The notes below the pieces were generated by a model. It ran no database searches, was not told the DNA's origin, and was given only the letters and a program-made list of their open reading frames with translations. Below are positions 27,793 through 35,130 of a stretch of DNA of 64,000 bases, in pieces. Made by a program: the position numbers and the translations under genes. Numbering within the stretch: position 1 is the stretch's first letter; each line of letters opens with the position of its first letter. This DNA is from Lachnospiraceae bacterium (GTDB taxonomy: Bacteria; Bacillota; Clostridia; Lachnospirales; Lachnospiraceae): the NCBI GenBank assembly GCA_015057025.1, contig SVFD01000002.1, positions 248,001 through 312,000 on the forward strand. The letters run 5' to 3'.

Positions 27793-28302
27793 TCAATCAA
27801 GCAGACCGTCCATTACATGTACCAGCACTTCACCGGCTTCCATGTCTACATTCAAAATACATTCTTTAATTGCAGGCAGTAAAACCTCTTTGCCGTCTTC
27901 CGTTTCAACAATATAAACATCATTTGCGTCGGTCTGCAAAACATCTTTTAATGTACCTAAAATTTTATCTTCGTCCGTTATAACTTTAAGACCGATTAAA
28001 TCTGCGATAAAATATTCATCCTTACGAAGCTTAACAGCATGCTCCCTGTCTACCAAAAGACTTTTATTACGATACTGTTCTACTTCATTTATGTTATTAA
28101 ATTCTTTAAATTTAAGAATTACAAACTGCTTAAAAAACTTAACGGATTCCGGGTGTAAAATTATTTTTTCCTTGCCGGTATCCAGATACACCTCTTTCAT
28201 TTTTTTAAAGCGGTTAACATCATCCGTTGTGGGAAACACTTTCACTTCTCCCTTAATACCATGAGTGGATGAAATCACTCCAACCTGCAAAAAATCTTCC
28301 AT
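27793..28302 (-). CDS. rimM: Ribosome maturation factor RimM
   Basis: A 16S rRNA processing factor that binds protein S19 and assists 30S assembly. The N-terminal RimM domain (VGVISSTHGIKGEVKVFPTTDD) and the C-terminal PRC-barrel (YFIADLIGLKVITDED, EDGKEVLLPAIKECILNVDMEAGEV) are present in 169 residues. The ATG at 28302 is preferred over one at 28320 because AAAGGAG precedes it. Confidence 0.96.
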   Translation of the reverse strand: MEDFLQVGVISSTHGIKGEVKVFPTTDDVNRFKKMKEVYLDTGKEKIILHPESVKFFKQFVILKFKEFNNINEVEQYRNKSLLVDREHAVKLRKDEYFIADLIGLKVITDEDKILGTLKDVLQTDANDVYIVETEDGKEVLLPAIKECILNVDMEAGEVLVHVMDGLLD

Positions 28303-28320
28303 ATTCTCTCCTTTTATCAT

Positions 28321-30195
28321 TTATAAAATCAAACCGAATAATGCCGCAAACGCAACTGTAACGACAGAAGATACCGCCGTTGCCCAGTAAAAAATCTTTG
28401 TTTTTTGATCTGCAGCTTCGTTTCTTCCCGTTTTCCAGAAAAACAAAAGATAAATCACTGACATAACACTACCGAGCCAGAACATAATAGATGCCGTTTT
28501 CACCAAAGACATCGGTGCATATGACATACTCATAATCGCCATATATGCAAAATAAAGACCAAATACGGTTGTATTTAAACATTGAATAACATGATATTTA
28601 TAAAACTTATCTTTTTTTCTCTCATCTTTATTTATCTTACGCATCACAAATTCAAATAAAGCAATAACCAATGCAACAGAAGAATAAAAATATGCTAACA
28701 GCATAATAAAAAAGGTAGCAACTTGTGCAAAATACTTAAATGTTGAATATGTGACGTAATCCTGATTCGGAGTCATAATAACGGTAGTTCCGTCAGGATA
28801 AGCATGTATATTGGCCAATTCGCCATTTCCCATTACCGCATGACTATCGTCTACAAATGATAACAAAACTTCATCATTTAACATGGGCAATACCAATTGC
28901 TTCTCTTCGTTGAGTGTTACATACAAAGCTCCCAATACGGAGGTAAACTGTAATCTTCCGTCTATAATCGAATTGCCTAATACATAAGTTCCTTCATACA
29001 CTCTCAATCCGCTTAAATCAGATTCCACTTCGTATTGTGGCGCACCAAAAACAATTTCTTCCAAAGAATTCAACAAAGTCATTTCATTGAATTCATTTGT
29101 CATATAAGTTAAACAAGTCCTCGTCTCCGGCTCCATATATACCACAGCCATCTGAGTCATGGAATTACCTTTCATTCCATATACATCCTGACCAAAACGA
29201 TATATAAACATGCCATGGGCAATTCTTGCTTCATCAGATTCCGTATAATTTAAAGTGGTATCAAATAGGGTTTCTGCGGTTTCTTTTTTATCAAACAAAC
29301 GGGAAGTTTCATCCTGCAACAACAGCTCATTGGCAAAGCAATGGAAGTCATCCATTGTTCCCGTTACCATACCTGCCGGATACATGGGCATACAATAAAC
29401 AGAATTCGGAATCATAATATCGCCCTGATATGACTTAACTGTTTTTCTGGCATTCATAACCCATTCATTATCTGATAAATCAGGTAATAATGCTGTATGT
29501 TCCATTTCAAGAGGTATAAAAATATTCTCTTTTACATATTCTGCATAGCTTACACCTGACATATATTCCACAACATAGGCAGCCAAAGCACAAGGCCAAT
29601 CTGATTGTGCAACCACGCTACCGGTTGCATATATATGCTCAGGAATTGTATCTGAAAGCGTCTCTGCCAGAGAGGAATACTCCACATTCGAAGAAACATA
29701 TCGTTCGGAAAGATTATCCTGTAAACCGGAGGTATAATTCATTAAATTCTCCATACTGATTGCCATAGGCTCCAGTTCATCTTTTAAGTCACCCTCCGGA
29801 AGATAATTTGCAATATTTTCCTGCATATTGATAGTTCCGTCTTCTGCAAGCTGTAAAACACTTACCCAGATAAGTAACTGCGAAACGCTTCCCCATTCAA
29901 AAACGGTTTCTTCTGTTACGGCAATATTATTTTCTTTATCAGCATATCCAAAGTCCTTCATATATAGGCTTTCACCGTTCACCGTAATTCGAATGGCACC
30001 ACCTGCTGCATTTAACGAGATTTCCTCTGAAGTTCCTGTAACTATCTCATCTATTAAAACCGCCATGTCTGATGCCTTTAACCCTGACGGTAAAACAGTC
30101 TCGCCTTGAGCATGTACACATATCGGACTGACAAGAATAATAACAGATAAAACAAGCCCAATTATAAAAGTCAATCCACTTTTTATTTTATTCAT
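28321..30195 (-). CDS. Class C beta-lactamase-like protein, probably inactive
   Basis: 624 residues: a signal peptide (about residues 8-29), a serine beta-lactamase/penicillin-binding-like domain (residues about 45-390) and three or four C-terminal membrane helices (about 495-620). The fold is recognisable from the helix FEWGSVSQLLIWVSVLQLAEDG and NYTSGL, but the SxxK motif reads SVSQ, with glutamine in place of lysine, and the Tyr-x-Asn position reads QSDWPCALAAYVVE without the expected Tyr-Ser-Asn. The protein is therefore probably a dead enzyme with a binding or regulatory role on the membrane surface. It lies directly upstream of rimM, probably by chance. Confidence 0.75.
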   Translation of the reverse strand: MNKIKSGLTFIIGLVLSVIILVSPICVHAQGETVLPSGLKASDMAVLIDEIVTGTSEEISLNAAGGAIRITVNGESLYMKDFGYADKENNIAVTEETVFEWGSVSQLLIWVSVLQLAEDGTINMQENIANYLPEGDLKDELEPMAISMENLMNYTSGLQDNLSERYVSSNVEYSSLAETLSDTIPEHIYATGSVVAQSDWPCALAAYVVEYMSGVSYAEYVKENIFIPLEMEHTALLPDLSDNEWVMNARKTVKSYQGDIMIPNSVYCMPMYPAGMVTGTMDDFHCFANELLLQDETSRLFDKKETAETLFDTTLNYTESDEARIAHGMFIYRFGQDVYGMKGNSMTQMAVVYMEPETRTCLTYMTNEFNEMTLLNSLEEIVFGAPQYEVESDLSGLRVYEGTYVLGNSIIDGRLQFTSVLGALYVTLNEEKQLVLPMLNDEVLLSFVDDSHAVMGNGELANIHAYPDGTTVIMTPNQDYVTYSTFKYFAQVATFFIMLLAYFYSSVALVIALFEFVMRKINKDERKKDKFYKYHVIQCLNTTVFGLYFAYMAIMSMSYAPMSLVKTASIMFWLGSVMSVIYLLFFWKTGRNEAADQKTKIFYWATAVSSVVTVAFAALFGLIL

Positions 30196-30319
30196 CTTAT
30201 TTTCTCACTTTCATAAAATTCTCTAAGACTTATAAATAACTTTAATTGATAGCTTAACGTATCATTCACTAACGCTCATTCTATCATAAACTTGAGATGT
30301 GGTAAATATATGAAATCAC

Positions 30320-30351
30320 TAAAAAATAAGCGATATCCTTACGGATACCGC
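30320..30351 (-). terminator. Terminator of the ylxM-ffh-rpsP-khpA operon
   Basis: GCGATATCC (30330-30338) pairs with GGATACCGC (30343-30351) with one G-T pair, followed by TTATTTTTT on the minus strand, just after the khpA stop codon. Confidence 0.85.
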
Positions 30352-30359
30352 CCTTTTCT

Positions 30360-30587
30360 TTAAACAATATCTACATCAACTCTCAAGTCATCCTTGGTGG
30401 ATGCAGCTTTTACAACACAACGAATTGCCTTAGCAATACGTCCCTGCTTACCGATTACCTTACCCATGTCAGAAGGTGCAACATGAAGTTCAATTTTTAC
30501 ATTCTTGCCTTCAATCTTTTCTTCTACGGTTACTTCATCGGGATTATCAACGAGAGCTTTTGCAATTACCTCTACTAATTCTTTCAT
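30360..30587 (-). CDS. khpA: KH-domain RNA-binding protein KhpA (YlqC)
   Basis: A 75-residue single KH domain with the GxxG loop in VIGKQGRIAKAIRCVVKAA. It binds RNA, usually with KhpB, and affects cell size and sRNA regulation. In this operon position (after rpsP) it is universal in Firmicutes. Confidence 0.95.
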   Translation of the reverse strand: MKELVEVIAKALVDNPDEVTVEEKIEGKNVKIELHVAPSDMGKVIGKQGRIAKAIRCVVKAASTKDDLRVDVDIV

Positions 30588-30618
30588 AATCCACCTCCAA
30601 AAGTGTTATGAGAAGTTA

Positions 30619-30864
30619 TTATTTCTCAATACCTGCAAGCTTGAAAATCTTGCTAACAACTTCTGTAGGCTGAGCACCGTTTGCAAGCCACTTCTTTGCA
30701 AGTTCTTCATTTACCTTGAATTCACTGGGATCTGTGTTAGGATTGTATGTGCCGATTTCTTCGATGCACTTACCATCTCTGGGTGATCTTGAATCTGCTA
30801 CAACGATTCTGTAAATAGGGTTTCTCTTGTATCCCATTCTTCTTAATCTGATTTTTACTGCCAT
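30619..30864 (-). CDS. rpsP: 30S ribosomal protein S16
   Basis: 81 residues with the standard S16 N terminus [24 protein letters not shown] trimmed to the family pattern, and [13 protein letters not shown]. It binds 16S rRNA in the lower body of the 30S subunit. GGAGG lies upstream, and the gene lies 47 bases after ffh. Confidence 0.97.
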   Translation of the reverse strand: MAVKIRLRRMGYKRNPIYRIVVADSRSPRDGKCIEEIGTYNPNTDPSEFKVNEELAKKWLANGAQPTEVVSKIFKLAGIEK

Positions 30865-30911
30865 TTTTCTTTACCTCCAAATGTGTAACTATAAAAAATT
30901 GTTATTATATG

Positions 30912-32261
30912 TTAAAAAGGAAAACGCATTCTTCCTCTTTTACCACGTCCACCCATCATACCGGGAAGCTGTTTCATCATCTTCTGGGACTGTTCAAACT
31001 GTTTGATAAAACGGTTTACTACCGCTATATCAACACCTGCGCCCTTCGCAATACGATGTTTTCTCTTGGGATTTAAAATCTTCGGATTTGCTCTCTCCTG
31101 AGGCGTCATGGATAAAACAATGGCTTCCATTCTTGCCATCTGTTTTTCATCAATCTGACCTTCCAAATCCGCCGCAGATACTCCCATGTTAGGCATCATT
31201 CCAAGGATTGCGGAAAGACCACCCATCTTTTTCATCTGCTTCATTGACTCAAGATAATCGTTGAAATCAAATTTGCCCTTCTTCATACGGGACATCATTT
31301 CTTTCTCTTTATCTTCGTCAATATCAATATTTTCCTGTGCTTTCTCAATTAAGGTAAGCACATCACCCATACCTAAGATACGGTTTGCCATTCTGTCCGG
31401 ATAAAACTGTTCCAAGTCGGAAAGCTTCTCACCCATACCAACGTATAAAATCGGTTTGCCGGTTACTGCTCTTACTGAAAGAGCTGCACCACCTCTGGCA
31501 TCACCATCCATTTTGGAAAGAACAACGCCGTCCACACCAATCTGGTCATTGAACTCGCTGGCCACATTTACTGCATCCTGACCGGTCATGGCATCCACAA
31601 CCAAAATCGTCTGATGCACTTCTACATTGGCCTTAATAGCTTTTAACTCTTCCATCATATCACTGTCTACATGCAAACGTCCTGCAGTATCCAGAATTAC
31701 AATGTTGTGACCGTTTTTATTGGCATGCTCAATCGCCGCCTTAGCTATATTCACAGGACTGTGACCGTCTCCCATGGAGAAGAAATCAACGCCCTGATTT
31801 TGGGCATTTAACTCCAATTGCTTAATCGCTGCCGGACGATATACGTCACAGGCTACCAACAATGATCTCTTGCCTTTCAACTTCATCTTACCTGCAATCT
31901 TTGCAGTAGTGGTTGTTTTACCGGCACCCTGAAGACCGCACATCATAATGACGGTAATTGCTTTACCGGGCTGTAAGGCAATTTCTGTGGTTTCACTTCC
32001 CATTAAAGCAATCATCTCTTCATTTACGATTTTGATTACCATCTGTCCGGGATTTAAACCATTTAAAACCTCTTCACCTACCGCGCGTTCCTCTACGGAT
32101 TTCATAAACTGCTTTACCACACGGAAAGATACGTCAGCTTCCAAAAGAGCCATTTTGACTTCTTTTAAGGCTTTCTTAACATCTTCTTCTGTAAGACGAC
32201 CTTTTTTTCGTAAGCCCTTAAAGACATTTTGAAGTTTATCGGTTAAGCTTTCAAAAGCCAT
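30912..32261 (-). CDS. ffh: Signal recognition particle GTPase Ffh
   Basis: Binds signal sequences and delivers nascent membrane proteins to FtsY. N domain (residues 1-90), G domain with GLQGAGKT at residues 109-116, DTAGR and SKMDGDARGG motifs, and a methionine-rich M domain from about residue 300 that ends in the basic RGKRGRMRFPF. 449 residues, normal length. It follows ylxM with one base between. Confidence 0.97.
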   Translation of the reverse strand: MAFESLTDKLQNVFKGLRKKGRLTEEDVKKALKEVKMALLEADVSFRVVKQFMKSVEERAVGEEVLNGLNPGQMVIKIVNEEMIALMGSETTEIALQPGKAITVIMMCGLQGAGKTTTTAKIAGKMKLKGKRSLLVACDVYRPAAIKQLELNAQNQGVDFFSMGDGHSPVNIAKAAIEHANKNGHNIVILDTAGRLHVDSDMMEELKAIKANVEVHQTILVVDAMTGQDAVNVASEFNDQIGVDGVVLSKMDGDARGGAALSVRAVTGKPILYVGMGEKLSDLEQFYPDRMANRILGMGDVLTLIEKAQENIDIDEDKEKEMMSRMKKGKFDFNDYLESMKQMKKMGGLSAILGMMPNMGVSAADLEGQIDEKQMARMEAIVLSMTPQERANPKILNPKRKHRIAKGAGVDIAVVNRFIKQFEQSQKMMKQLPGMMGGRGKRGRMRFPF

Positions 32262-32262
32262 T

Positions 32263-32619
32263 TTATAACTCCTCTAAAATTTCATTGGATATCTTGCGAA
32301 TTTCTCCGCTTTTTACTTTCATCTGCTCTATATCTTCCAGAGCATCCATCTCATCCAGCACCTTATGAATCTCACCGGCACTTGATTTTATCTTCATAAA
32401 CTTCTCTACCAAATGAAGCTTATTCTCATAATCGTTTAAAATCTTATCGCAACGTTTCAGCAAGTCATGTACGCCCTGACGACTAATTTCATACTGCTCT
32501 GCAATCTCGCTTAAAGACATATCATTGAAAACCGCCTCTTCATAGATAGCTTTCTGGTGCTCTGTTAGAAGTTCACCATAAAAGTCGTATAACATGCCTC
32601 TTTCCACGATTTTTTCCAT
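32263..32619 (-). CDS. ylxM: YlxM / UPF0122 DNA-binding protein
   Basis: A 118-residue protein with a sigma-like helix-turn-helix (YEEAVFNDMSLSEIAEQYEI and SRQGVHDLLKRCDKIL) and a C-terminal coiled coil. It accompanies ffh in Firmicutes and is thought to modulate SRP. The ATG at 32619 has AGGAG seven bases upstream; a longer reading from 32655 has none. Confidence 0.93.
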   Translation of the reverse strand: MEKIVERGMLYDFYGELLTEHQKAIYEEAVFNDMSLSEIAEQYEISRQGVHDLLKRCDKILNDYENKLHLVEKFMKIKSSAGEIHKVLDEMDALEDIEQMKVKSGEIRKISNEILEEL

Positions 32620-32689
32620 GATAGTTCTCCTAATTGACGGTTGTTTCCCATCCACTTAACGGGCATAATTATCCCACAACCTTGCTAAT

Positions 32690-32736
32690 CATATAACAAA
32701 AGAAAAGCTCTGTCAAGTATTTTTTCTTGACAGAGT
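32690..32736 (-). terminator. Terminator downstream of hairpin element 1
   Basis: CTCTGTCAAG and CTTGACAGAG form a 10-bp stem within 32707-32736, with a T-rich tail on the minus strand. There is no gene end close by on this strand. The upstream gene already has its own terminator at 33239-33269, so this one fits an independent minus-strand transcript covering element 1. Confidence 0.65.
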
Positions 32737-32800
32737 GTGAAATAATTTGTATTGGATGTAAGGAGAATTGGATAAGAGGATTGGATTAACGGACGCAATA

Positions 32801-32931
32801 AGAAGATTGGTATTTGCGTTTTCCGGGACGCTCTCGCTTGATTGTCCTACGCAACGGTACATAAGGTTGTAAAAAACACAACCCAAGTACCGGCGAGTAC
32901 AAACACCCTTCAAACTGCAAATACCAATCCT
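32801..32931 (-). repeat. Structured hairpin element, copy 1
   Basis: Read on the minus strand: outer arm GATTGGTATTTGC (917-929 side) and its perfect complement at 32805-32817, a GGG/CCC pair, CTCGC/GCGAG, then a core hairpin CGGTAC-TTG-GGTTGT-loop-ACAACC-TTAT-GTACCG at 32855-32892. The core and the segments after it (GTTGCGTAGG and GCGTCCC) match copy 2, which lies in the opposite orientation. No ORF of real protein character covers it. It may be a non-coding RNA or a non-autonomous mobile element. Confidence 0.75.
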
Positions 32932-32940
32932 CCCCTTGCT

Positions 32941-33085
32941 GTGCTATGAAAATGCAAATGATTTTATGTCTTATTTATTATATTGTTTTTCAGGTAAAAC
33001 TGATGAACCATAACCGTATAAATTGTTGCTATCTTATTGACTCAACAAAGTACATTCTTGACCATTCTCTTATTTATTAGTACAC
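32941..33085. other. AT-rich gap between the two hairpin elements
   Basis: 145 bases without a gene or repeat. On the minus strand there is a TATAAT-like box near 32979-32986 with a weak -35 region, a possible promoter of the copy 1 transcript. On the plus strand a TTGACC occurs near 33058, upstream of copy 2. Neither is convincing alone. Confidence 0.3.
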
Positions 33086-33226
33086 AGGCTGGGATTTGTA
33101 TATATCCATTAAAGGGCTTTTGTGTTCGTCGGTACTTAGGTTGCGTCCTTTGCAACCTTATGGTACCGTTACGTAACACAACAGAGTGGAAACGTCCCTG
33201 AAAGGGATATATACAAATCCCAGCCG
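33086..33226 (+). repeat. Structured hairpin element, copy 2
   Basis: A long nested hairpin. The 21-bp outer arms at 33087-33107 and 33205-33225 are perfectly complementary. Inside are AGGG/CCCT, TTGTGTT/AACACAA (33120-33126 / 33175-33181), CGGTAC/GTACCG (33130-33135 / 33163-33168) and AGGTTGC/GCAACCT (33138-33144 / 33152-33158). The core is nearly identical to copy 1 in reverse orientation. The outer stem has different sequence but the same pairing, the sign of a structure kept by selection. Confidence 0.78.
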
Positions 33227-33238
33227 TCCTCACCCCCC

Positions 33239-33269
33239 AAAAAGAAAGGGACGAATTTACATTCGCCCC
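33239..33269 (-). terminator. Terminator at the end of the fla/che operon
   Basis: GGG-CGAAT (33248-33256, with one mismatch) pairs with ATTCG-CCC (33261-33269), followed by TTTCTTTTT on the minus strand. The hairpin overlaps the last codons of the MltG-like gene. It ends the long minus-strand flagellar/chemotaxis transcript. Confidence 0.75.
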
Positions 33270-33865
33270 GCTAAAATCTCCGCTATCATATCCCAATCTG
33301 CAGTTTTAGGAATTTCATGCGCTCCGGTCTGAAGAATTTTATCATAACCGTTTGCACATAAAAAATCATCATACATCTGGGCATCTTCCACCAATCCGGC
33401 AGCTTCCAGTTTCACACTGACCGTATCGGAACCGTCTCCGGAACCCACTTCAATAATAACAAACTCCTCGACCTCTTCACTTGTTTCTTCTTGTGAATTA
33501 TCTTCTTCCGATGCAACCTCAGAAGATGAGTCCGAAACTGCTTCACTGTTATTTTCAGATGTAACTTCTGAAGTATCCGTTTCAGAATTCGAAACACCTT
33601 CATCCTCGGAAATATTCTCAGATACATCTTCTATAGAATCCTGTCCTGATGTTTCAGCAAGATTTTCTTCACTAACACTTTCAGACTCTGTTTCGCTTGA
33701 AAGTTGCGAAAGCGTTACGCTTTCTACCATTCCAAGTTCTTTTGCTCTCGCTATAATTTCTTCATCCGTAAGGTTCTCTTTTCCGCCACCGGCAAGCATC
33801 AACACTGCCGCTGTCACAGCAATACCGATACCGAGACCTCTCAGATAGTATTTTAACTTCATAAG
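33257..33865 (-). CDS. Membrane-anchored Ser/Glu-rich protein with MltG-like end
   Basis: 202 residues: a membrane helix at residues about 5-26, a short DEEIIARAKELGM segment, a low-complexity Ser/Glu/Asp/Thr linker of about 90 residues, and a C-terminal module (VSVKLEAAGLVEDAQMYDDFL, then GYDKILQTGAHEIPK) that resembles the LysM-like part of the endolytic transglycosylase MltG. The catalytic MltG domain is absent. The ATG at 33865 has AGGAG nine bases upstream. The protein probably reaches into the cell wall; function unknown. It is the last gene of the fla/che operon. Confidence 0.68.
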   Translation of the reverse strand, partial: LMKLKYYLRGLGIGIAVTAAVLMLAGGGKENLTDEEIIARAKELGMVESVTLSQLSSETESESVSEENLAETSGQDSIEDVSENISEDEGVSNSETDTSEVTSENNSEAVSDSSSEVASEEDNSQEETSEEVEEFVIIEVGSGDGSDTVSVKLEAAGLVEDAQMYDDFLCANGYDKILQTGAHEIPKTADWDMIAEILAGRM

Positions 33866-33884
33866 AATATACTCCTGTTTTTCT

Positions 33885-34787
33885 TTAGCTTTGCTGATAT
33901 AAATCAATTACCAGCTTTACTTCACCCACACCCAAGCCTAATTCCTTAGCAATTGCAACATTGGACTTTCCTTCATTATGCAAAGCAAGAATCTTTTCAT
34001 TATGATTGCCTTGTCCTACTCCACCTGAAAAGGTAGGCATGGAAATATTATCTTTCTTTGCCGATATCTTAGTTGTACTTTTCTTTTTCGTTGCAGGCTT
34101 CTTTTCTTTTATATCTGACTCAGATTTCTTATCTGCTTTAGCCACATCCTTATTGGCAATCTCTGCAATAATTTCATCCTCGCTCTTTCCTTTTTTCTCT
34201 GGAAAAAGTTCTGCATAAATTTCATCTACACTGGTTTCTTTGCCATCCAAAATCACAGTACCGTTTTCAGTCACTTCATAAGCCGTGTCATCTGCACCGG
34301 TTTTACTGCCTGCCTCTGCTCGTTCTACTACACTAATAGCTTCTTTTACACTCATAACGGCTTCTTTGGCCTGATTCACTTCGTGTACTGCCTTCTTAGC
34401 TTCTTTGGTAGACTGTTCCATACTTGCAACCGTACTCTTAATGTTATCGTGTTTATCATTTAACATGGAATACAAAAATACTGCTTCTTCATGATTTTTA
34501 TTGATATCCTGTAAAACAGTATCCGAATATTCATTGACAGCCATGATTTTTTCATTGGAAACACGTTCTAAGTTTCTTTCTGCCTTCTCAACGGCTTCCG
34601 CAACTGTTTCATCTACACTTTCAGTCAACTTCTCTTTGGCGCTTTTAAGCTGCTCATCTACCATTTTTTGTATCTGTTCGCGTTGTTTCTTCTCATCATT
34701 TTTATCACTGTTTTTTTCCGGAAGAATAAAGCTAACGATAAAAACAATAATTCCGCCCAACAGAAATACTATCTGCAACCAGTTCAT
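33885..34787 (-). CDS. DUF6115-like membrane coiled-coil protein (SwrB-like position)
   Basis: 300 residues: a membrane helix at residues 3-23, a basic segment, a long coiled coil (about 30-170), a low-complexity Lys-rich linker, and a C-terminal helix-turn-helix-like module NEKILALHNEGKSNVAIAKE. The same layout and the position downstream of sigD recall Bacillus SwrB (YlxL), an activator of flagellar export assembly. The similarity is by architecture and location. Confidence 0.7.
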   Translation of the reverse strand: MNWLQIVFLLGGIIVFIVSFILPEKNSDKNDEKKQREQIQKMVDEQLKSAKEKLTESVDETVAEAVEKAERNLERVSNEKIMAVNEYSDTVLQDINKNHEEAVFLYSMLNDKHDNIKSTVASMEQSTKEAKKAVHEVNQAKEAVMSVKEAISVVERAEAGSKTGADDTAYEVTENGTVILDGKETSVDEIYAELFPEKKGKSEDEIIAEIANKDVAKADKKSESDIKEKKPATKKKSTTKISAKKDNISMPTFSGGVGQGNHNEKILALHNEGKSNVAIAKELGLGVGEVKLVIDLYQQS

Positions 34788-34801
34788 TTGTTTAAAACTC
34801 C

Positions 34802-35116
34802 TTAGATTCTCATATCAAAGCCGGTGGTCTGCTTTAAAACCACAGTACCATCCTCTTTCTTTTTATCTTTTTTATTACGGTTTTTATTCTCCTGATAGGA
34901 GCCGTTCCCCTTTTCTTTCGCATCATATCGATATTCATGATATTCTGCATTATCCGCCTGATTAACCTGCTGATTCTGATCCTGTACCTTTTTCTGTACA
35001 TTCACCTGAATATTACTTTGATCAACCATCGGCTTATTATCTTCATTCTGCTTAAAAAGAGAAATATCCTGGGAACGGGTAACCATACCTGTCATTTCTA
35101 TAGGTCCGATTGCCAT
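34802..35116 (-). CDS. Small hydrophilic protein of the flagellar operon, unknown
   Basis: 104 residues, strongly charged and rich in Gln, Asn and Lys. It starts with MAIGPIEMTGMVTRSQDIS and has a distinctive DNKPMVDQSNIQVNVQKK stretch and a Lys-rich C-terminal half ending in TTGFDMRI. No known domain is visible. It is between the FapA-like gene and the SwrB-like gene with 14-base gaps, so it is co-transcribed with the distal flagellar genes. Function unknown. Confidence 0.65.
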   Translation of the reverse strand: MAIGPIEMTGMVTRSQDISLFKQNEDNKPMVDQSNIQVNVQKKVQDQNQQVNQADNAEYHEYRYDAKEKGNGSYQENKNRNKKDKKKEDGTVVLKQTTGFDMRI

Positions 35117-35130
35117 AATATTCTCCTTTC

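Noticed and set aside
32713-32913. 66-residue reading frame over hairpin copy 1
   Set aside because: It follows the inverted repeats, has no ribosome site and no protein-like composition; it reflects the structured element.
33042-33296. 84-residue reading frame across hairpin copy 2 and the end of the MltG-like gene
   Set aside because: It overlaps the end of a real gene in another frame and the rest is the hairpin arms; judged spurious.
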